Shown here piece by piece: positions 43,458 through 51,441 of a stretch of DNA of 64,000 nt. The stretch is taken from NCBI RefSeq assembly GCF_022370755.2, contig NZ_CP092364.2, positions 5,332,001-5,396,000 on the forward strand, written 5' to 3'. The translations under genes and the position numbers were made by a program. The notes beneath the pieces are model-generated. The model did no database searches. It was not told the origin of the DNA and saw nothing but the letters and a program-made list of their open reading frames with translations. Numbering within the stretch: position 1 is the first letter of the stretch; the number at the start of each line of letters is the position of its first letter. The stretch comes from Mycolicibacterium goodii. GTDB taxonomy: Bacteria > Actinomycetota > Actinomycetes > Mycobacteriales > Mycobacteriaceae.

Positions 43458-44897
43458 GTGGAGGCCATTGAGCCGGCATACGGCACCACAACCCTTCTGC
43501 TGATCGCGGCGGCCGCCGTCGCGGTGCTGCTGTTCCTGATCATCAAGGTGAAGCTGCACGCGTTCCTCGCACTGGTGCTGGTGAGCCTGCTGACCGCGCT
43601 GGCCGCAGGCATCCCCGTCGCCGATGTTCCCAGCGCACTGTCGTTCGGCTTCTCCAACACGCTCGGCTCGGTCGCCCTGCTTGTCGGCTTCGGTGTCATG
43701 ATCGGCCGGCTACTCGAGATCACCGGCGGCGCACAGGTTCTCGCCGACACCCTGATCGGCAGGTTCGGTGAGAAGCGGGCGCCGTTCGCGCTCGGCGTGG
43801 CCGCGTTGCTGTTCGGTTTCCCGATCTTCTTCGACGCCGGTCTGGTCGTCTTCCTGCCGATCATCATGACCGTGGCACGCCGGTTCGGCGGATCGATGCT
43901 GCTGTACGCGTTCCCTGCGGCCGGTGCGTTCGCGGCGATGCATGCCCTGGTTCCACCGCATCCCGGTCCCGTAGCGGCGGCCGAACTGCTCGGCGCCAAC
44001 ATCGGTCTCACCCTGATCGTCGGGGTCCCGGTGGCGGTGGTGTCCTGGTACGTCGGCGCTTTTCTGGTATCCCAGGTGATCGGCCGACGCATCCACGTCG
44101 ACATTCCCACGTCGCTGTTCGGTGAGATCAACGGCGGTCGCAACTTCGATACCGACCCCGACACAGGCACCGACGGTGGTGCGGGCGGTACCTCGGCCAG
44201 CGCCACCCGCACCGCACCGGCCTTCCTGACGGTGCTCGGCGTGCTGCTGCTGCCCTTCGTGTTGATCTCGTTCAACACCGTGCTCGACACGCTCCAGACC
44301 GCAGGTGTGATCGCAGAAGACGCCACGTGGGCGGAGTACCTCAAACTCATCGGCACGACTTCCATCGCCCTGCTGATCACTGTCGTCGTGGCCACCCTGG
44401 CCCTGGGTCTGCGCGGCAGGTCGATGGCAACTGTCACCGACATCCTCGACGACGCACTCGGCCCAATCTGCGCGATCATCCTGATCACCGGTGCGGGCGG
44501 CATGTTCGGCGGTGTGCTGCGACTGAGTGGCATCGGCGATGCCCTCAGCGGTTCACTGTCGGACCTCGGTATCTCGTTGATCCTGCAGGCGTTCCTCATC
44601 TCCACGCTGCTGCGCGTCGCGCAAGGTTCGGCCACCGTCGCATTGACCACCACCGCGGGTCTGCTGGCCGCGGCGGTTGCCTCGGCCGGCCTGAGCAACC
44701 TGCAGCTCACCGCGTTGGTGATGGCGATCGCGGCAGGTGCCACGGTGCTCTCACACGTCAACGACTCGGGCTTCTGGTTGGTCAGCCGGTTCTTCGGCAT
44801 GGACGTCAAGACCACGCTGAAGACCTGGACCTTGCTGGAAACCACCCTGGGACTGAGCGCGTTTGTGATCAGCCTGCTGTTGTGGGCCGTGGCGTGA
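43458..44897 (+). CDS. gntP: Gluconate:H+ symporter (GntP family)
   Basis: Inner-membrane permease of 479 aa with 12 or more hydrophobic segments. Family landmarks are PLALSFGFSNTLGS-like N-terminal text (here ALSFGFSNTLGSVALLVGFG), HALVPPHPGPVAAAELLGAN, RVAQGSATVALTT and HVNDSGFWLVSRFFGM. GTG start with GAGGGGG upstream. Imports gluconate for the kinase encoded just before it. Confidence 0.95.
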   Translation: MEAIEPAYGTTTLLLIAAAAVAVLLFLIIKVKLHAFLALVLVSLLTALAAGIPVADVPSALSFGFSNTLGSVALLVGFGVMIGRLLEITGGAQVLADTLIGRFGEKRAPFALGVAALLFGFPIFFDAGLVVFLPIIMTVARRFGGSMLLYAFPAAGAFAAMHALVPPHPGPVAAAELLGANIGLTLIVGVPVAVVSWYVGAFLVSQVIGRRIHVDIPTSLFGEINGGRNFDTDPDTGTDGGAGGTSASATRTAPAFLTVLGVLLLPFVLISFNTVLDTLQTAGVIAEDATWAEYLKLIGTTSIALLITVVVATLALGLRGRSMATVTDILDDALGPICAIILITGAGGMFGGVLRLSGIGDALSGSLSDLGISLILQAFLISTLLRVAQGSATVALTTTAGLLAAAVASAGLSNLQLTALVMAIAAGATVLSHVNDSGFWLVSRFFGMDVKTTLKTWTLLETTLGLSAFVISLLLWAVA

Positions 44898-44913
44898 CGT
44901 TGACTTGACCAGT

Positions 44914-44930
44914 TTGGCGCTCCGCCAAAG
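44914..44930 (+). terminator. Short hairpin after the gluconate operon
   Basis: TTTGGCG, loop CTC, CGCCAAA: a perfect 7-bp stem 16 bases after the permease stop. No U-tract. Confidence 0.45.
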
Positions 44931-44947
44931 CGGCTATCGACTGGAAC

Positions 44948-45196
44948 ATGTCCGACAACAACGTCAGCGCGTGCATAGGCGACGTGGCCCCCGGTGACGT
45001 CATCACTCTCGGCACCGGGGAACCCGTCTGCAAAGTGGTGCACCGGGAGGAAATCGAGTCAGGTCTCCTGATCACCTTCGAAGGCGACGACGGCGAGACG
45101 TTCCAGCGTGAGCTACCCGCCGACACACCCGTCACGCGGACCCTGGAGTCCAAGTGGGAGTCGTCGCAGAGCCCGACCCCGCACACGGGCCAATAG
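44948..45196 (+). CDS. Small hypothetical protein
   Basis: Acidic 82-aa protein of probable beta structure (DVAPGDVITLGTGEPVCKVV, GLLITFEGDDGETFQREL), no signal peptide. The pattern resembles small SH3-like or hemin-type beta barrels, but no family is recognised. Starts 18 bases after the terminator hairpin, so it is probably transcribed separately. Confidence 0.65.
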   Translation: MSDNNVSACIGDVAPGDVITLGTGEPVCKVVHREEIESGLLITFEGDDGETFQRELPADTPVTRTLESKWESSQSPTPHTGQ

Positions 45197-45381
45197 CGGT
45201 CAAGGGTCGTGTGCGCGTGGCGCGATCACCGCACGGTGACCCGGTACACCGCACCCTGGTGTCGACGGCTGGTAGGCGCGGCCTCCCTCCAGAGAGGCAG
45301 CCCGTCGTACCCGTCGGGAGTCGTCGGCTCTGACCATCTGTTGTATCCGGCACCAACGCCGCTCAGATGAAAAGAGCCGAC

Positions 45382-45774
45382 ATGCCATTGTTGAAATTCA
45401 CCGTCCAGCACGGGCGGACGCCTCAGCAGATACGCCAACTGCTCGACAGCGCCCACGCCGCCGTCGTCGAGGCGTTCGCGATTCCCGTCCGGGACCGCTA
45501 CCAGATCGTCAACGTGCGCGAACCGGGTCAGGTGATCGCCATGGACACCGGGCTGGGCATCGATCGATCCGAGCGTCTGGTGATCATCGAGATCGTCAGC
45601 CGCAGGCGCACCGTCGCTCAGAAGCAGCGTCTCTACGGACTTCTCGCCGAATACCTGCAGCGCGACTGCGGACTCGACCCCGATGACCTGATCGTGTCGA
45701 TCACCGAGAACGAGGATTCCGACTGGTCGTTCGGCCGAGGCCGCGCGCAGTTCCTCACCGGCGAGCTGGTCTGA
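45382..45774 (+). CDS. Tautomerase-superfamily protein
   Basis: Protein of 130 aa from ATG 45382. This start is chosen because it makes Pro the first residue after Met (MPLLKF), and Pro1 is the catalytic base in 4-oxalocrotonate tautomerase relatives; an ATG at 45367 would destroy this. Further support comes from the double-length pattern VREPGQVIAMDTGLG, LVIIEIVSRRRT and LIVSITENEDSDWSFGRG near the end. Substrate unknown. Precedes a nitronate monooxygenase by 35 bases. Confidence 0.85.
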   Translation: MPLLKFTVQHGRTPQQIRQLLDSAHAAVVEAFAIPVRDRYQIVNVREPGQVIAMDTGLGIDRSERLVIIEIVSRRRTVAQKQRLYGLLAEYLQRDCGLDPDDLIVSITENEDSDWSFGRGRAQFLTGELV

Positions 45775-45809
45775 CGGCCGGTCGTCCGGCGCTCGATAAG
45801 GAGACGTCG

Positions 45810-46820
45810 ATGATAACCACTCGACTCACATCCCGATTTTCACTATCCGTTCCGATCCTGCTGGCGCCGATGTCCACCTTCGCCGACGCTCGGCTGGCCA
45901 CGGCGGTGACGCGCGCAGGAGGGCTCGGGGTGCTCGGTGCCGGCTACGACGACGCCGACTGGTTGAACGCGCAGTTCGACGCCGCCGACGGCACCCGCAT
46001 CGGCATCGGCTTCATCGGATGGAGACTCACCGCGCAACCTCGCCTGCTCGACGTTGCACTCGACCGGAAACCGGCTGTGGTGGTGTACTCGTTCGCCGAC
46101 CCGACGCCCTTCGCACAGCGGATCCACGACGCGCAGGTGCCGCTCCTGGTGCAGGTCGGAAACCTCGAAGAAGCACGCCGTGCAATCGATCTCGGCGCAC
46201 AGGGCATCATCGCGCAAGGCGGTGAGGCCGGTGGCCACGGCCGAGACGAACGATCCACCTTCACGCTGGTGCCCGAGGTGGCCGACCTGGCCGGTGCCCG
46301 TGCCCCCGACACCCTGGTGCTGGCCGCGGGTGGGGTGACCGACGGGCGCGGCCTGGCCGCGGCGCTCTCGTTGGGCGCCGACGGCGCGATGATCGGTTCA
46401 CGATTGTGGGCCACAAAGGAATCACCCGCGAAACCCCGGGCACATGCCCTCGCGTTGGCCGCCGAGTCCGATGACACCGTGCGCTCCAGCGTCTTCGACA
46501 TCGTCCGCGGCTACTCGTGGCCGGACGGATATGGCGGTCGCACACTTCGCAACACGTTCGTCGACCACTGGCGCACACGGGAGGACGCGCTGCGCGCCGG
46601 TGTCGAAGAGGCTGCGGCCGCGTACCGAACCGCCTCGGCTGCCGAGGATTTCAGCATCGCCGACATCCACATCGGCGAGGGCGTCGGCCTCATCCGGGAC
46701 GTACCGGGCACCGCGGAGGTTCTCGACCGCATGGCGCGGGAAGCCACCTCCGTGCTGGGCCGGCTGGCCGCGGCCAGCACGCCGCAAGGAACCCGAATAC
46801 TCACTGCCGGTTCACTGTGA
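45810..46820 (+). CDS. Nitronate monooxygenase (FMN-dependent, 2-nitropropane dioxygenase family)
   Basis: TIM-barrel flavoenzyme of 336 aa. FMN and substrate features: PILLAPMSTFADARLATAV at the N-terminus, AQGGEAGGHGR with the catalytic-type His, LAAGGVTDGRGLAAALSLGADGAMIGSRL for phosphate binding. Detoxifies alkyl nitronates such as propionate-3-nitronate. Likely operon with the tautomerase. Confidence 0.9.
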   Translation: MITTRLTSRFSLSVPILLAPMSTFADARLATAVTRAGGLGVLGAGYDDADWLNAQFDAADGTRIGIGFIGWRLTAQPRLLDVALDRKPAVVVYSFADPTPFAQRIHDAQVPLLVQVGNLEEARRAIDLGAQGIIAQGGEAGGHGRDERSTFTLVPEVADLAGARAPDTLVLAAGGVTDGRGLAAALSLGADGAMIGSRLWATKESPAKPRAHALALAAESDDTVRSSVFDIVRGYSWPDGYGGRTLRNTFVDHWRTREDALRAGVEEAAAAYRTASAAEDFSIADIHIGEGVGLIRDVPGTAEVLDRMAREATSVLGRLAAASTPQGTRILTAGSL

Positions 46821-46984
46821 GTTTCCTGAAAGTTGTTCTGCGCGCGACCGATACCGACTCACAGATGTTTCCTTCGCGCAAACTGTCGTGAGACCACCCA
46901 CACCTGGAATAGGGCATCGACCGCGACTCGTTTCATCGCCAGTGCATGAACTGAACTCGACATCCGACATCGGGCGCTTCTGAT

Positions 46985-48985
46985 ATGCGCCAAGGCCCGC
47001 TCGCCGGACGGTATCCCGCGGTCGCCACCATGGTGACCCTCGCGCTGATCCCCTACCTCGCGTTGTCCGCCGCGATCGACCCCTTGGTCCCGATCATCTG
47101 CGAACAGCTGAACATGTCGCCACAGGCGATGAGTCTTGGATCGGGGTTGGGCAACGCCGCCTACGCGGTGGGGACCGTCCTGGCCGTCCAGTTCGCACAG
47201 CACCTCCCGCAGCGCCGCATGATGATCGCCTATGCGGTGCTGCTCGTCATCGGCTCGGTGATCGCCGCGTCGGCACCCAACGGAACCGTGTTCATCACGG
47301 GCCACGTGCTGCAGGGACTGTCGACCAGCATGCTGTTGATCGCTGCCGCGCCGCCACTGACGATCGGCTTCCCGCGTGAGAAGCTGCGCCACACCGCCGT
47401 CATCATGAACATGTGCGTGTTCGGAGCGGTGGCACTCGGCCCGTTCGTCGGAGGCGCGCAAGCCGAAGCGCACGCGTGGCGGCCGCTGTTCTGGATCATC
47501 GCTGCCATCGCGCTGGCGGCCTTGATCATGGCGGCGTTGACGTTCGAGGATGCCCCGCCCGCGGATCGCACCGCACCGCGTGACGTCAAGGCGATCGGCC
47601 TGGCGGCCGTCGGGTGCGCCGCGGCGTTCATCGGTGCCGCACAGCTCACGAGCCACGGATTCGGCGACGCCGCCGTCACCGTGCCCATGCTGGGTGGCCT
47701 GCTGCTGATCGTGGCCCTGATCGTCTACCAGTTCCGCGCACCCCGACCACTGCTCACCATCCGTACGATGCTCACCAGTTCGATACCGGTCGCCGGTGTC
47801 GGTGTGGCGCTGTTCGCCGCGGCAGCGTCGGTGGCCGCGACCGCGTTGACCGCCAAGGTCTTCCTGGAGAGCTTCAACCCAGTTCATGTCGGGTTGCTGT
47901 ACCTGCCCGAACTCGGCGGCGCGGTCGTCATGGCATTCGTGTTCGGGTACGTCATCTCACGGCGCGCGATGCACTACCTTCCGCTCGTAGGCATGGCGCT
48001 GCTCGCCGCGGGGATCGTTGCGTTCCGGTTCGCGCTGCCTGCCAACCAGCCGCTGGCCCTGATCGGTTCGGCCCTCACCGGTCTGGCCCTCGGCGCCACC
48101 GTGGCTCCGGCCTTGTTCGTCGCGGGTTTCTCGTTGCAGTCCAACAGTTTGCAACGCGTCTTTGCGATCATCGAACTGCTGCGCGCGGTGGCGGCGTTCA
48201 TGGTCGCACCGATCTTCGCGCACTTCGCGGTCACGGCCACCGGCGGGCTGGTCGAAGGCACCGGTGATGCGCTGTGGATCAGTCTGGGGCTTGCCATCGG
48301 TGGCGCGGTCTTCGGAGTGGGGGTCTACCTGCTCAGTGGGGCGCGGCCGCAGGCCCCCGACATCGACCTGTTCCTCGACGGCGACCACCCTGCGTGGTCC
48401 TCACCGCCGTTGCTCGCGCGCCTGCGCACCGGACTGCCCGGGCCGCATGTCCCGCCCGTCACGACACCTCCGCTTCGCGACATCCAGCCGCTGCCACAGC
48501 AGACCGGTCCCGTGCTGATCGCCTACGACGGGTCAGAACGCGCGGCGAGCGCGATCGATCTCGCGGCAACGCAGCTCGCGGGACAGCGCGACGCCCTCGT
48601 CGTCTGCGTCTGGCAACCCGCCGATGTCGGGTTCACGCCGGTCGGAACCGAACCGTTCGACGCCGATCAGGCGAGCGAGGTGCGGCACGCCGCCGAGCGC
48701 ACGGCAGCGCGGGGCGCGGCACTCGCACGGGCGGCCGGTTTCACGGCGCGAAGTGTCGCGGTCGAGGCCGCACCGACGTGGCAGGGCATCGTCGAGACCG
48801 CCGAAAAGCACTGCGCCAGCATGATCGTCATCGGCCCGCACCGGCGCAGCGGCCTCCTCGGGCATCTTCAGGGCAGCGTCACGACTGCGGTCGTCGCACA
48901 CGCCACCACAGCGGTGCTGGTGGTACCCGAGGCAGCTGCGACCGTCGTGCCCGATTCGCTCAGGAGCCTCGCCGCTCCCCACTGA
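46985..48985 (+). CDS. MFS transporter fused to a C-terminal universal-stress-protein domain
   Basis: Protein of 666 aa. Residues 1 to about 455 form a 12- to 14-span MFS drug-type transporter (ATMVTLALIPYLALSAAIDPL, IMAALTFEDAPP loop). After a hydrophilic linker, residues from about 507 form a UspA domain: VLIAYDGSERAASAIDLA at its start and the ATP-binding GPHRRSGLLGHLQGSVTTAV at its end. The G-x2-G-x9-G[S/T] nucleotide motif looks complete, so the tail may gate transport by ATP. Substrate unknown. Confidence 0.88.
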   Translation: MRQGPLAGRYPAVATMVTLALIPYLALSAAIDPLVPIICEQLNMSPQAMSLGSGLGNAAYAVGTVLAVQFAQHLPQRRMMIAYAVLLVIGSVIAASAPNGTVFITGHVLQGLSTSMLLIAAAPPLTIGFPREKLRHTAVIMNMCVFGAVALGPFVGGAQAEAHAWRPLFWIIAAIALAALIMAALTFEDAPPADRTAPRDVKAIGLAAVGCAAAFIGAAQLTSHGFGDAAVTVPMLGGLLLIVALIVYQFRAPRPLLTIRTMLTSSIPVAGVGVALFAAAASVAATALTAKVFLESFNPVHVGLLYLPELGGAVVMAFVFGYVISRRAMHYLPLVGMALLAAGIVAFRFALPANQPLALIGSALTGLALGATVAPALFVAGFSLQSNSLQRVFAIIELLRAVAAFMVAPIFAHFAVTATGGLVEGTGDALWISLGLAIGGAVFGVGVYLLSGARPQAPDIDLFLDGDHPAWSSPPLLARLRTGLPGPHVPPVTTPPLRDIQPLPQQTGPVLIAYDGSERAASAIDLAATQLAGQRDALVVCVWQPADVGFTPVGTEPFDADQASEVRHAAERTAARGAALARAAGFTARSVAVEAAPTWQGIVETAEKHCASMIVIGPHRRSGLLGHLQGSVTTAVVAHATTAVLVVPEAAATVVPDSLRSLAAPH

Positions 48986-48989
48986 GTGA

Positions 48990-49460
48990 TCAGCGTGTCC
49001 GAGCGTGTGATCGACGTGTCGACGTGGTGCCCGCGTGCTCGCGCAGGTTGTCGCGTAACTTAGCGATGCCCTTCTGCATGGCCCGCATCTCCTCGACGCT
49101 CAATCCGGTGGCGGCCCCGAGTTCCATCTCGTAGGACTGCTCGCGCAGTTCGCGACCGGCCTCGGTCAGACTGACGACCACCTGACGTTCGTCGTCGGGA
49201 TCGCGGCGCCTGGTCACGTAGCCGAGCTCCTCGAGCTTCTTGAGAATCGGGGTCAGCGTGTTCGATTCCAGGAACAGCTTCTCGCCGAGACCGCTGACTG
49301 TCTGATGATCTGCGTCGTAGAGCGCCACGATCGCGATGTACTGCGTGTAGGTGATCCCGCGCCGGTCCAACAGCGGCTTGTACGCCTTACCGAACGCGAG
49401 GTTGGCCGAGTAGATCGAGAAGCACAGGAAGTCGGCCAGTTGTGGGCGTGCGGTGGTCAT
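48990..49460 (-). CDS. ohrR: OhrR organic-hydroperoxide-sensing repressor (MarR family)
   Basis: MarR-family repressor of 156 aa. The sensing cysteine is Cys13 in ADFLCFSIYSANLAFGKAY, diagnostic of OhrR, with the winged helix LESNTLTPILKKLEELGYVTRRRDPDDERQ. Peroxide oxidation of Cys13 releases DNA. Divergent from ohr across 126 bases that contain two near-identical palindromes. Convergent with the MFS gene. Confidence 0.95.
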   Translation of the reverse strand: MTTARPQLADFLCFSIYSANLAFGKAYKPLLDRRGITYTQYIAIVALYDADHQTVSGLGEKLFLESNTLTPILKKLEELGYVTRRRDPDDERQVVVSLTEAGRELREQSYEMELGAATGLSVEEMRAMQKGIAKLRDNLREHAGTTSTRRSHARTR

Positions 49461-49481
49461 GAACTCAGTGTACCCGAATTA

Positions 49482-49495
49482 AATCGGATCCGATT
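49482..49495. promoter_or_regulatory. OhrR operator 1
   Basis: Perfect 14-base palindrome AATCGGATCCGATT inside a longer A/T-flanked inverted repeat, 22 bases upstream of the ohrR start. Autoregulatory site. Confidence 0.75.
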
Positions 49496-49508
49496 CAATC
49501 GGATGGGA

Positions 49509-49536
49509 TTGACAGGGCGCGGCCCGATGTTACAGT
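49509..49536 (+). promoter_or_regulatory. ohr promoter
   Basis: TTGACA (49509-49514), 16-base spacer, TACAGT (49531-49536). The predicted start falls just at the second operator, which fits repression by OhrR. Confidence 0.6.
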
Positions 49537-49542
49537 CTGACG

Positions 49543-49560
49543 TATCCGATTAAATCGGAT
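49543..49560. promoter_or_regulatory. OhrR operator 2
   Basis: ATCCGATT-A-AATCGGAT (arms of eight bases around a central A), overlapping the predicted ohr transcription start and sharing the AATCGGAT half-site with operator 1. Confidence 0.75.
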
Positions 49561-49586
49561 CCGAGTTTTAGAGACAGGAGACGGCG

Positions 49587-50018
49587 ATGAGAACTTCCAC
49601 CGGCAATTCCACCGACAACGTGATCTACACGGCCAAGACCCACACCACCGGTGGGCGGCAGGGCGAGTCCTACAGCTCTGATGGCAACCTCGACATCCAG
49701 CTGACCCCGCCGGGCGCGAACGGCTCCGGCACCAACCCCGAGCAGCTGTTCGCCGCAGGCTGGTCGGCCTGCTTCCTCAGCGCGATGGGCCTGACCGCGT
49801 CCAAGCACAACGTGAAGCTGCCCGCCGACACCGCGGTCGACACCGAGGTCGATCTGATCAACGCCGATGGCGCGTTCTCGCTGCGTGCGCGCCTCAACGT
49901 CACCATCCCGGGTGTCGACCGCGCGACGGCGCAGGCCATCGTCGACGACGCCCACCAGGTGTGCCCCTACTCCAAGGCCACCCGCGGCAACATCGACGTC
50001 GCGGTGACGGTGGCCTGA
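49587..50018 (+). CDS. ohr: Organic hydroperoxide resistance protein Ohr
   Basis: Thiol peroxidase of the Ohr/OsmC fold, 143 aa. Catalytic Cys62 is in WSACFLSAM, resolving Cys126 is in HQVCPYSKATRGN, and the conserved Arg is near residue 24. Reduces alkyl and fatty-acid hydroperoxides. The start ATG lies behind ACAGGAGAC. Regulated by the divergent OhrR. Confidence 0.96.
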   Translation: MRTSTGNSTDNVIYTAKTHTTGGRQGESYSSDGNLDIQLTPPGANGSGTNPEQLFAAGWSACFLSAMGLTASKHNVKLPADTAVDTEVDLINADGAFSLRARLNVTIPGVDRATAQAIVDDAHQVCPYSKATRGNIDVAVTVA

Positions 50019-50037
50019 CACGGCACCCACACAACGC

Positions 50038-50074
50038 ATCGAGCGGCCACGTGATCACACCGTGGCCGCTCGAT
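50038..50074. terminator. Bidirectional hairpin between ohr and the amino-acid permease gene
   Basis: Perfect 14-bp stem (ATCGAGCGGCCACG at 50038-50051; CGTGGCCGCTCGAT at 50061-50074) with a 9-base loop, placed between convergent stops at 50018 and 50087. Confidence 0.75.
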
Positions 50075-50086
50075 CGCGTTCGGCGG

Positions 50087-51430
50087 CTACTCCTTCATGT
50101 CCAGCACCGGCGTCGGTCGCCGGAACCCACGGGTGATCCCGGCCAGCCATACGAAACCGACCGCCAGCCAGCACAATCCGATGATGAGTGCCAGGCCGTC
50201 GAGGCTGAACCACAGCCATACGGTCAACGCGAAGCCGATCAGCGGCAGCACCAGGCTGCCGATCACCTGCGCGCCCTCACGCTCATGGTGGTCGACGAAG
50301 TAGTGCTTGATCACCGAGAGGTTGACGACCGAGAATGCCACCAGCGCACCGAAACTGATCAGCGACGCCAGGATCCCCAGATCGATCACGACGGCCAGCA
50401 ACGACACCACCGACACCGCAAGGATCGCGTACACCGGGGTGGAGAACCTCGGTGAGACGTGGCCGAAGAACGGGCGCGGCAGCACCCCGTCGCGACCCAT
50501 TGCGTACAGGATCCGGGCCACCGACGCCTGCGAGGTGATCGCCGACCCGGTGGCGCCGGCCACGTAGGCGGCGGTGAAGAACACCTGCAGGAAGTTCCCA
50601 CCGGCGGTCATCATCACATCCAGCGACCCGGAGTCGACATCGGAGAAGGCGTTCGACGGGAACACCACCTGCCCCACGTACGACAGCACGACGAAGATCA
50701 GCCCCGAAACCAACGTGGCGATCATGATCGCCTGCGGGACCGTACGTTTCGGTTCCTTCGCCTCTTCGGACAAGGTGGACACCGCGTCGAAGCCGAGGAA
50801 CGACAGGCACAGGATGGCCGCACCGGCCAGCACAGGGCTGAACCCGGTCGCGCTGCCGTCACCGGTGAACGGTGCCGCCAGATCCACGGTGCCGTAGCTG
50901 AATACCTTCGAGGTGGCCAGCACCAGGAACGTGACGATGAAGATCGCCTGCACCGCGATGATCACGAAATTCGCGCGCGCCACCGACACGATGCCGACGA
51001 TGTTGAGCACCGTGACGATCGCGATCGCGATGAGCACGAACACCCACGCCGGCACTGCCGGAATCGCCGCCGACAGATAGAGGCCGATCACCAGGTAGTT
51101 GATCATCGGAAGGAACAAGTAGTCGAGCAGTAGCGACCACCCGGCGAGGAACCCGACCGGTGCACCGAAAGACTTCTGGGTATAGGTGTATGCCGACCCG
51201 GCGACCGGATAGGCCACCGACATACGGGCGTACGACCGGGCGGTGAACACCATCGCGGCCAGCGTCACGAGGTAGGCCAGCGGAAGCCGGCCTCCCGAGG
51301 TCTGGGTGACGATGCCGTAGGTGGTGAACACCGTCAGTGGCACCATGTACACCAGACCGAAGAGCACCAGGGACGGAAGCCCCAGTGCTCGCTTCAGATG
51401 ACCTTCTGTCACCTCCGCGGTATCCGACAT
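50087..51430 (-). CDS. APC-family amino-acid/polyamine permease
   Basis: Inner-membrane transporter of 447 aa with 12 predicted spans, from ATG 51430 (MSDTAEVTEGHLKRALGLPS). APC landmarks: GLVYMVPLTVFTTYGIV, PVAGSAYTYTQKSFG, SFLGFDAVSTLSEEAKEPKR. It follows the amidohydrolase and agmatine-deiminase genes on the same strand, so agmatine or putrescine is the likely cargo. No binding protein needed. Confidence 0.88.
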   Translation of the reverse strand: MSDTAEVTEGHLKRALGLPSLVLFGLVYMVPLTVFTTYGIVTQTSGGRLPLAYLVTLAAMVFTARSYARMSVAYPVAGSAYTYTQKSFGAPVGFLAGWSLLLDYLFLPMINYLVIGLYLSAAIPAVPAWVFVLIAIAIVTVLNIVGIVSVARANFVIIAVQAIFIVTFLVLATSKVFSYGTVDLAAPFTGDGSATGFSPVLAGAAILCLSFLGFDAVSTLSEEAKEPKRTVPQAIMIATLVSGLIFVVLSYVGQVVFPSNAFSDVDSGSLDVMMTAGGNFLQVFFTAAYVAGATGSAITSQASVARILYAMGRDGVLPRPFFGHVSPRFSTPVYAILAVSVVSLLAVVIDLGILASLISFGALVAFSVVNLSVIKHYFVDHHEREGAQVIGSLVLPLIGFALTVWLWFSLDGLALIIGLCWLAVGFVWLAGITRGFRRPTPVLDMKE

Positions 51431-51441
51431 CTGCGCTCCTC

